64,000 nt of DNA from Jaltomata sinuosa. Its lineage: Eukaryota; Streptophyta; Magnoliopsida; Solanales; Solanaceae. The translations under genes and the position numbers were made by a program. Position 1 is the first letter of the stretch. Every line of letters begins with the position of its first letter. This document shows, piece by piece, positions 10,611-21,200 of this stretch. The DNA is taken from contig QJPP01000448.1 in assembly GCA_003996215.1 (NCBI GenBank), positions 310,001-374,000 of the forward strand, written 5' to 3'. The notes beneath the pieces were generated by a model. That model was not told where the DNA came from. It made no database searches and saw only the letters and a list, made by a program, of their open reading frames with translations.

Positions 10611-12556
10611 ATAGACCAGTTATGAACTTCTAGTTTCCTAATCATTTAAGCAATTTCAATAATGTAATAAAAAACAAAAAACTCACTGATCCCTCAGCTT
10701 TCATCTGTTACGAATTTGGATAGCAAATTTCTTTATAAAATGAATTCCCTGTATCTGCCAAACATTTAATGTAGTTAATTATAAAAAATATAATAATGTC
10801 TATTCATTGCTTTATAGATTCTTTATCTTCCAACTGAATTTAGCCAGAGAGTTGTTGTATAGGTGAAGGCTAATGAAGAGTCATAAAATATGTATATGAG
10901 CCGTTTCTATAGTTCTATATATGTATCTCTTTCTTTTATCCAAAATTCTCCATTTTAATCCATCTGCTTTGTACGAGAAATTCTCCAAAATTCTCCATTT
11001 TAATCCATGAAAAATTAACAAAAAACATTACAAATATTGCTCAATAGCCCATTATTTTATTGTGCGTGCTAATATAATAGCAAAATGAATAGACATTTCT
11101 CACTTGATGCAAGTGGTTTGTCTTTGCCTTTGCTCTCTATATATGCTTCGTTTCTTATTTTCAATGATTCATCAGAGAATGGGTTACATAGATTGTTATA
11201 ATTTCTTGGTATGAATTTATCAGAGGATGTGTGCGCTAAAATGAGAAAGACTTAATTTTTGGCCAAATATTTTTTTATTATAAATAATTTGACATCAACA
11301 TCTAGAGGTTCTTAAGATTGTGAGTTAATTATATGCAGAGAAGTATATAATTTACTTGCCATACTGTCTTTTTCTTCCAAGTCTATAGATCATTTTAACA
11401 TTTCTTTCAATATTTCTGGTACTTGAAATGTCTTTAACAACATAGTGGGAAAGAATTTTTAAAAAAATATATACTTAAGATGCTACTTCGTCAAGATGAA
11501 ATACACAACAAAAATATCAGCTGAGATCATATCACATTTTTTGTACCTAATAACATTATAATTAAGCTCATTATATAGGAAAAATTAGACAAAATAGTCA
11601 TTAGTGTTAAAAATTTTATACAAAAAATAGGTCATTTATCATTTATTATCTAAAATAGTCATTCGGCCAAAGTTTTTATCTAAAATGATCATTCAGTATA
11701 CGTGCGATTATTTTTTTTTAAAATCTTTTTTTAGCAATGGTACATTTTTGTAAAATCCCCCATTATATATTGTATCTACCTAACTAAATTTAGTTGTTAT
11801 TTAAAGGTGTACCATCCATCAATTTAAACTTATAATTTACCCCTTCAAAATTCATGATATATTAACAAACATGTGTTAATATAATTTATACCATTTTAAA
11901 AGAGTTAATTTTAAGAGATAAATAATTTTATATATGCATATATTTATATATATTAATTTTATGAATAAATAATTTTATATATACATATATTTATATATAT
12001 TTGAGTATGTATTATCTTTAAATTAAAGTACTATATATGTCAATAAAGTAGTATCAAGTTTGCAATATTTTCTAACACATCAACTTACAAGTTACTTATT
12101 TTTTCGTATATTTTGATTTTTACTTTATAGCACGTGTGCCACTTAAATCTATCATTTGCAATACAAAAATTATTGCAAGTATTTTTGGGATAAACGTGCA
12201 ACGCACGTTCCCAGAAAATAGTTTATGAAAAAGGACAATATCAAGGTTGAGTTTACAATTTGTATCGTTTAAAAGAGAGAAATAAACTTAAATTATTTAT
12301 TATAGAATTTAATTAATTTACTATTTTTATTAGATTAATACATAAAATAAAAATGTATATAAAATCTTTAATCAATATCAAATATAGTTAAATCAAAGCA
12401 ATAATATATGGTGATAAGCTTTTTAATCAAAGATGAATTTGAAAGGAAGAGAACAAGAAACATCAAAAGAAAAAAGACAAGGAGATTTATTTTTAGTAGA
12501 GAGACTATTCCTAAGTGAAATAGGAGAAGAAAAATAATAAGGTGGAAATAAAATAG
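10611..12556. other. AT-rich stretch with a Helitron-like hairpin
   Basis: No gene was recognised. Local repeats: a 45-bp tandem duplication around TCCAAAATTCTCCATTTTAA (10939 and 10984) and a duplicated ATTTTATATATNCATATATT segment (11921 and 11966). At 12193-12209 a perfect 7-bp stem (AACGTGC/GCACGTT, loop AAC) resembles Helitron 3' hairpins, but no CTAG terminus follows. Confidence 0.4.
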
Positions 12557-12569
12557 AGAAGAAGAAGAG

Positions 12570-12807
12570 GCTAATCAATTCAGTTCTAGATGCCATGCCA
12601 ACATATATGATATTCTTGTTTTCAATTTTAAAAGGAGTCATTAAAAGACTGGATAGCATTACGAGAAACTTCTTATGGAAGGGAAACAAAGAGAGAAAAG
12701 ACTACCTTTTGGTCAAGTGGGAGGATCTGATAGTAGAAAAGAAGTATGGGAGGCTTGGAATTAAGAACCTGAACAATCACAACAGGGCATTGAAAATGAA
12801 ATGGTAA
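12570..12807 (+). pseudogene. L1 reverse transcriptase C-terminal remnant
   Basis: The open stretch matches the plant L1 segment downstream of the reverse transcriptase catalytic core: an SVLDAMPTYMI-like helix, the FLWKG motif and the GRLGIKNLNNHNRALKMKW motif. The upstream catalytic portion is absent because of 5' truncation, and stops begin immediately after 12807. Confidence 0.8.
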
Positions 12808-13910
12808 TGAAAATACTCGAATAATAGATAATGTCTATGGAGAAAAGTAATTGAAGTGAAGTATAAAGAGGAGGATAGATGATGACCTAGAAAGTCACCT
12901 TTTCTTATGGTGTCAACTTGTGGAGATCAATCAAAACTCTGGCTATGGGATTTGTATAAGGAAAATGCCAAGATTAGAGTGAGAAATGGAGAAAAGACTG
13001 CTTTTTGGGTAGATGATTGAAATGTGTCAGGGAACTTATTAATACTTTTCTCAGATATTTATAATTTGGTACTGCATCAACAGAAGACTGTAGCAATCCT
13101 ATGGACTGATGAAGGGTAGAGTTTCAACTTTAAAAGACTAATGATTGGAAGATTCAAATGGTGGCTAAATTTTTTGGTACAATAGATTAGTTCAGCGGGC
13201 TTGAAAAAGTAGAAGATGAGATAAATTGACAGGATAATACAACATGCAGATATAGAGTAAACAAAGCCTGCAGAATGCTGAATCACCCTAGCCAACGTCA
13301 GGAAAAGTGGTCATGGAGACAAATTTGAAAGACTAAAATACCTCACAAAGTTGCATGCTTTGTATGCTGCTAGCAAGAAAGGTTATCCTTACACAGGATA
13401 ACTTGATGAAAAAAGGATTAACTCTATGTTCTAGATGTTTCTTCTGTGGAAAAAATGAAGAAACTGTTTATCACCTATTTATACATTGTAGAGTTACAGG
13501 ACATCTATGAAGACTATTTCTAAGTCTCAAAGGCATCTCTTGATCTAAGCCTGGACAGATTATAGAGACACTACAACATTGGGATGATATGGGGTTTTTG
13601 GCAAAGAACAGGAACAAGTGGAGAATCATCCCAGCTTGTATTTGGTGAACAATATGGAGGGAGAGAAATTCTAGATGTTTTGAGAACATAAGAAATAGTA
13701 TGCAACAAGTCAAGTTGAATTGTATCTTGACTTTATTTTTTTAGTGTAATCAGTTATATTCTAATGATGTTGTCTTTATTATTGATGTACTAGACTCATT
13801 ATAGACATAGGATTATAGATACTAGAAATTATAAATATTGGTTTTAGTACTACTCAAATACTGATTTTTTCTAGTGAAATATACAAACAGTTACCAGTTT
13901 CAAAAAAAAA
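12570..13910 (+). mobile_element. 5'-truncated L1-type LINE with poly-A and probable TSD
   Basis: A plus-strand L1-like fragment. It opens inside the reverse transcriptase C-terminus (LDAMPTYMIFLF, ITRNFLWKGN, VKWEDLIVEKKYGRLGIKNL) and includes a decayed zf-RVT zinc-binding domain around 13340-13500 (PHKVACF, then CSRCFFCGKNEETVYHLF). It ends in a short poly-A at 13902-13910. The 13-bp flanks 12557-12569 (AGAAGAAGAAGAG) and 13911-13923 (AGAAGGAGAAGAG) agree at 12 positions and probably are the target-site duplication; they are purine-rich, so chance similarity is not excluded. Many stops mark it as old. Confidence 0.85.
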
Positions 13911-13923
13911 AGAAGGAGAAGAG

Positions 13924-15260
13924 ATGATAGCAACAAAAAAGGGAAAAAAAGAGGTTAAATTAATGAGAGATAATTTAAGAAATATAAATTTATGGTAATG
14001 ATATTTTTATCTTTAAAAAGAATAATTTTTGTTTCAACTTCATGGAAGAAATTGGAATTTGTAGCTTCTAAATGCTTCTCTTACTGCTCAAAATCACTTT
14101 CTATTTTGATTAAACACCTTAAATCTAAAAAAATGCTTTTTCAAAAAATAAATAAATTTGGCAACCCCCACCCATCCCTTTTATGGCTAATGTGGACTCT
14201 TCACCCCTCTCCCTCCTACGTCCAGGGTGGATATTTGGAGTGTGAGCAATTTAAAACGAGAGCCAACATTGAAACAAGAATTAATATCCTTCCTGCTCTG
14301 AAATCATGTTGTGGACCTTAATTAGCCTAATTCAACCTCAAAGCTAGACTAGGAGATGAGAAATGTCCAAGTCATATAAAAAAATTATTCATCTCTTATA
14401 TGGGCAATATGAGACTCTTCAAGTAGATTATTAGCCTGTTTGGTCAAATTTCTAAAATCAGTGTATTTTAAAAAGTATTTTTACAAAAAAATACTTTTGA
14501 TGAAAAATAGTTTGTGTCTGACCAATAAATTTTAAAAGTTCTTTTGAGCAGCAATTAGTGTTCAATCAAGCTTTTTAAAAGTGATTTTTTAAAAAAAAAG
14601 ACTTTTAAGAAAAAAATACTTTTTTTGTTTATGAAAAACAACTTATGCTACTCTCCAAAAACGCTTATTTTCTCCCAAAAATTTGACAAAATACCTCCTT
14701 TCTAAATAAGTACTTTTAAGAAAAATAAATATTTTTGAATAAAAGTAAGCTTGATCTAATAGGCTATATGTCCCAATATTTCACGGATCACTTAATTTTT
14801 TTTTTTTTATTTCACCTAAGTCACTAAACTTTTTGTTATAGAAGTCATTTTTGCTTAAGTATCAATGAAAATCACTAAATAATTGTAACAAAAAAATCAC
14901 TCAATTTTGCTTGAGTATCATAGAAATTTATGTTGCTCCAATGCTTTAAAAATATTATCGAGTGAGTTATGCATTTTTTGAAAGATCCAATATAGATGGG
15001 GCAACATTTTAGAGAATCCGAGCAATATAGATAGAAATTATTATGTCCAATGTTACCATGTTTTCTTTGTTTCCTCATAGTAGCTTTCGCGATATGCAAA
15101 TAAAGTTATGGTAACCTTGTTATTACATTAAATAATTTAGTAATTTTATATGCAATAAAGTGAAATTTTGAGTGATCATCCATAAAACTAGTACGAATTA
15201 TCTTTTTTATCGACTTTCTTTAATCATCCATAATAAGTTGATATATTTGGGATGATTCAG
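13924..15260. other. Intron-like AT-rich stretch upstream of MADS exon 2
   Basis: Apart from the MITE at 14431-14766 no feature was identified. If the MADS gene is intact, this is the 3' end of its first intron. No MADS-domain exon was found here on either strand. Confidence 0.4.
14431..14766. repeat. MITE-like element
   Basis: The ends are imperfect inverted repeats: AGCCTGTTTGGTCAA at the left answers the complement of TTGATCTAATAGGCT at the right. The interior is runs of AAAAAGTATTTTT and its complement, so the whole can fold. This pattern is typical of non-autonomous DNA elements that are abundant in Solanaceae. No clear target-site duplication was seen, so the superfamily is left open. 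Confidence 0.5.
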
Positions 15261-18200
15261 CATGCAGAAGACAATTGCGAGGTACCATGAATGTGCAAGA
15301 GAAACAACGATGGTGGACAACAGCACTGAACTCGACCACTACATGGAGGTCAGTATTTTCTCTTATGTGCATCAAACAGTAACCAAGAATTATGAGAAAC
15401 AATATATAGATTAATTGAGCTATATATAATGCTATTGTTGCTATTATTACTCCTTCCCTTTTTGGCTTTACAATTTTCTTGCTTCATTCTTAGGTTTAGT
15501 ATTTAAAACTGCATTTATAACGACTATAACCTCTAAATGATTGTTGGAGTTATTACTATTGCTTCTTCATCTTCCATGACTTCCACGTCCTTTTTCGTCC
15601 ACTCCCTCTATAGTTTTTTTCATCCTTTAATGATGCCTTGGTTACAACAAGTTGCTCTAGTGGCTTTTCTTTATCTCCTTTTAATCCTTTTTTTTTCATG
15701 TTCTTGTGAAGAATCTTTAGTTGCTATCATAATGTTTAAATTGTTAGGCTCCTCATCAATAGTACATACCATATAATTAAATTTAGCTGTTAAAGAGTGC
15801 AACATCTTCTCCATCACATAAACATTTTCTATTTTCTCTCGTATCTTTTAGTTTGTTCACAACAGCCTCAACTCTTGGATAATAATCCGAAATGGATTCA
15901 AATTTCTTCAGTTTTAAAGCTTCAATATCATCCTTTAGAGATTGAAGATATTGCTTTTTCATTTTATCAACTTCTTGAAGAGAATTTTATAAAATCTCCT
16001 AAACTTCCTTTAAGATAATTTGCATTAGTCATTTATGAAACATGTATCATCCAAACGTTGATGAATTAGAGTTGATAAGAGGATTTGGTGGTTGTGGAAG
16101 AGGAAGAAGTAATAGTAACAACCCCAACAATGAAGAGAAAGCCAACGATCATTTAGAGGTCATGATCGTGGATAAAAAGGAGGACGTCATTACCATCAAG
16201 AAACAAGTGAAAAAAGGTTTAACAAATTTAAAATTGAGTGTTATGATTGTCATAAATTAATCATTACTCTTGAAAATGTCATTGCAATATTAATGGAAGA
16301 GAAATCCAACCTTGTTGATAATGAGAAAGGAAGAAGAAGAGTAGTTATTGTAGATCCACCTAAGGGGAGGGATGTTGTAAATGTAATTTAGAATTTTCTT
16401 CTTTGCTCTAAATGTTAATCTTAATTTTCCAAAATCTTTAGATTAACTTGTAAGCTTTTATAAAAATATCCACAACTTGATCATAATTATTCAAATATTT
16501 GAGCTCCACTTGTTACTTCCTTTTTGACAATACTTTCTTTTTATCCACACATATGGTTGCTTGATCTACTATCCAAATACCATGACCTACAATTATCCTT
16601 CTTGTCCATGACCACAACCTCTAAATGATTATTGGCTTTTCTTTTCATTGTTGGTTTTGGTTTCGATTGCTTCATCCTCTTCCACGACTGTCACGTCTTC
16701 TTTCTTGTCCACACCCTCTAGAACTACTTCTAGTACAATTTTTCACCTAAAAAATTACAATTTACAACAAATATATCCATGACATTGAGTTGAAGATGGG
16801 CTTTAAAAACTTTCTATATCAAAAATATTTGTAATCATTAGTGAAGAAAAGCCTAAAATAGGCTAATATCTTTGAATAATATTTTAAAAAATGATCCCAA
16901 AAATATGTTAGATCTCTTCAAGGAAGTTCACATACTAGAGCTAGCAAGTATGATATATTATATGTCCAAGTCTGCTTCAATCAATATTTTTAAGACATCA
17001 TCAATATCTATAATAAACATATCAAATATATTTTTTCTTACCAAATAGCATTCTGTACAGGAAAAGAATTTGCATTTGGACAACCCCAAGTTGCAGCAAG
17101 TACTACACATTCTCCTCCAGTCTTCCAAATCTCATCTTAGCAAATTAAAGATCGAAGAAAACATAACCAAACTCTCATCACTATTCAGCTTCAAGGATAA
17201 AAATTGAGTTGCTCAAGTCTCTTTGAAATCGCTTTCAGTTTCTGCAGTAATTTTTTTTAGCATAATAAGTTCCTTCTGCCAAATCATAGTTGTACTGGTA
17301 ATTCACCGAGGACATGACTTTAGATAGGAAGTTGTGGCGGTCGCGTATTAGGATAGAAGGTTAGTACGGAGTAGAGCGTCGTGGTGTCTTTAGATGGTTT
17401 AGGGTTGTTGGTGTATATCGTAGTATTAGTCACATCCTGTAGTCTTGCTTTTGATATCTATTGCCATATGTTGTTTTTGTGTCGATCACCTTATTATTTT
17501 ATTGTTGTATTGTTTTCTCTTCACTATTTTCTCCGTCTTGTACTTGGATTTGTTGCACTCGGGCCGAGGGTTGGTAGTAGTAAGGTCTGCGTACGATCTA
17601 CCTTCCCCAGACTCCACTTGTGGAATTCACTGGGTATGTTGTTGTTGTTTTACTGGTAATTCCCACCCATTGTAGGACCTTATTTCATATTGTGCATAAA
17701 AGTCACACTAAAAGAACAAGAGTGAACTACTCTCCATTCCTTTAGTGAATATAGAGTGTTAAAATTGACAAGATTCTTGAAGATGTGAACATTTGGAAGG
17801 AAGGTAATTCTTCTTTGGTATGAAATGTCAAGGTAATAAATTTGTGGTAGAAATTTTTGGCAAGCATTAAATGATTTCACAAGGTAAAGCTTGACATTTC
17901 CTACATTATGATGTCATGGATGACATCAGGAGGAAGAATTCATTCCTATAAATAGGTGTCTCTTGGTTCATTTGTAACACACCTCTCACTTGCCTTCTCA
18001 TCTTCTAAGGCATTTGTTTCTTCTTTCTCTCTTGTGGTATCTCACTTGTATTCTTTTGGAGTGAAATAAAATTGGGTTGGTTGTGTCCGAGGAGTAGGCA
18101 GAAAATAAAAGTTTTGCCGAACCTCGTAAATTACTGGTGTTCTTTTTATTGTTGTCTCATTTACTATTTATTAGCTTCCTTTAGTTATAGCAGTTGTGAT

Positions 18201-21200
18201 TCAATCACTCTTTATATATTCGACTTCCGCAACAGTTGGTATCAGAGCCAAGGTTTTATCTGAGTATGCTCTGTGGTTGCAGCACAGTCTGAACTTCCAC
18301 ATCAGAAAAGAATTACTTTGGTATTTGTATTGTTAGCTAATAAATAGTATTTGTAGTAGAAATGGGAGACAAGACAAATGAAGAGCCCACCTCGAGTGTC
18401 AATAATACATCGTCATTGGCATCTTCGCTTATGACAAGAATTGTGTCAAATGCGAAATTTGCAGTTGAAATCTTTGACGGGTCAGGACATTTTGGGATGT
18501 GGCAAGGCGAGGTTCTTGATGTCCTTTTTCAACAAGGACTGGATATTGCCATAGAAGAAAAGAAACTAGACAGCATAGGAGAAGAAGATTGGAAGATCAT
18601 TAATCGTGTTGCTTGTGGTACCATTCGATCTTACCTTGCAAGAGAACAGAAGTATCCATACACAAAGGAAACTTTTGCAAGTAAATTGTGGAATGCACTG
18701 GAGGATAAATTCTTGAAGAAAAACAGTCAAAATAAACTTTACATGAAAAAAAGACTGTTACGCTTCACATATGTTCCTGGTACCACAATGAATGATCATA
18801 TCACCAGCTTTAATAAGTTGGCGACAGATTTGCAGAATATGGACGTGACTTTTAGTGACGGAGATATGGCCTTAATGTTGTTAAGTTCACTTCCCGATGA
18901 ATTCGAGCACCTTGAAACTACTCTACTTCATGGGAATGATGAAGTATCTCTCAAAGAAGTTTGTTCTGCCTTATACAGTTATGAACAAAGAAAGAGAGAA
19001 AAATAAAAAGGTGGAGAAGGAGAAGCACTAATCGTGAGAGGTCGTTCTCAAAACCAAATGAGAACGAAGAAAGGAAGATCCAAGTCAAAATCCAGACCCA
19101 ACAAAGATGAATGTGCTTTTTGCCGAGAAAAGGGACACTGGAAGAAAGACTGTCCAAAGTTGAAAAACAAGGCCAAATCTAATAATGGGAAGGCTGTCAT
19201 GGATTCAAATGTAGCTGATTGTGATGATTCTGATTTCTCACTAGTTACAGCGGAGCCATCCAAATCATCTGATGTGTGGTTGATGGACTTAGCTTGTAGC
19301 TATCATATGTGTCCTAATCGGGACTGGTTTATTGATTTACAAGAAGGAGAATGTGGAGTTATTCACACCGCAAATAATAATCCTCTTACCGCATATGGTA
19401 TTGGTTCAATCCGATTAAGGAATCATGGTGGTCTGAGCAGAACATTAACAGATGTTCGATACGTACCGGATTTGAAGAAAAATCTCATTTCTATAGGGGC
19501 CCTAGAATCAAAGGGGTTCAAAGTCATTGCAGATAATGGGGTAATGAGAATATGCTCTGGTGCACTGGTGGTAATGAAGGCAATTCGAAGAAACAATAAC
19601 ATGTACCACTATCAAGGTAGTACAATTATTGGGACAGCGGCAATAACATCCAGTGATGACAAGGAGGCAGAAATAACCCGGCTATGGCATATGCGCTTGG
19701 GACATGCTGGTGGAAAATCCTTGAAAACTTTATCAGATCAAGGATTGCTAAAAGGAGTAAAGACATGCAACTTGGAGTTTTGTGAGCATTGTGTCAAGGG
19801 AAAACAAACAAGGGTTAAATTTGGAACAACTACCCATAATACTAAAGGTATTTTGGATTATATTCACTCTGATGTTTGGGGTGCTTCCAAAACACCTTCA
19901 TTAGGTGGGAAACACTATTTTGTAACCTTTGTTGATGACTTTTCCCGGAGAGTGTGGGTGTATACAATGAAAACTAAAGATGAAGTATTGAGAATTTTTC
20001 TCAAATGGAAGGTGATGATGGAAACTCAAACTGGCAGAAAGATCAAGTGTCTTCGCACAGACAATGGTGGAGAATACAAAAATGACCTTTTCAAGAAGAT
20101 TTGTGAAGACAATGGCATCGTCAGACATTTTACCGTCAGAAATTCACCACAACAGAATGGAGTGGCAGAACGCATGAACCGAACTTTGCTGGAGAAGGTT
20201 CGGTGTATGTTATCCAATGCTGGCTTGGGCAAAGAATTTTGGGCTGAGGCAATAACATATGCATGCCATCTCATTAATCGTCTACCATCCGCTGCTATTG
20301 GTGGCAAGACACCATTAGAAAAATGGTATGGAAAACCTGCAGGAGATTATGGTTCTTTATATGTATTTGGCTCAATTGCATATTATCATGTAAGAGAGTC
20401 AAAACTGGATCCAAGAGCAAAGAAAGCTATATTTATGGGGATTACTTCGGGAGTCAAAGGATACCGCTTATGGTGTTCAGAGACGAGAAAAATCATATTC
20501 AGCAGGGATGTTACCTTTGATGAATCTGCCTTAACAAATAAGGTAACAATTGAAGATGTCAAACAAACTGATGGTGCTGTAAAATAGGTGGAGTTTGAGG
20601 GAAAATTAATTTTCCCAACACAAGGAGCAAACGAGGAAACAACAGAAGATATTCCTCCAGAAGAAGAGTCAGATGAGGGGGAGATTCCATCCCAAGAACC
20701 TCAACCACAACTTGAATCAATAGCAACCAGCAAGCCAAAATGAACAATAAGAAAACTTGCTCGTCTTATTGATATGGTGGCCTTTGCAGCCCCAATTGTA
20801 GCTGATGGTATTCCTACCACTTATAAAGACGCAGTCCAAAGTTCAGAAGAAGATAAGTGGAGGATTGCCATGAATGAAGAAATGCAGTCCCTTCATCAGA
20901 ATCACACATGGAACTTGGCCGATCTTCCGAAGGGCAAGAAAGCAATTGGGTGCAAATGGGTATATGCAAAGAAAGAAGGATTTCCTAACCAAGAAGGTGT
21001 TCGCTACAAAGCAAGATTGGTGGCCAAAGGATATGCTCAAAAGGAGGGAATTGATTATAATGAAGTGTTTTCTCCAGTTGTAAAACACTCCTACATTAGA
21101 GTTTTGTTGGCTTTGGTAGCACAATTGAATTTGGAACTAGTTCAGTTGGATGTAAAAACTGCATTTTTACATGGAGACTTGGAAGAGGAAATCTACATGA

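Noticed and set aside
12193..12222. Helitron-like 3' hairpin
   Set aside because: The stem AACGTGC/GCACGTT is good, but the required CTAG end and a matching 5' TC start were not found; kept only as a remark.
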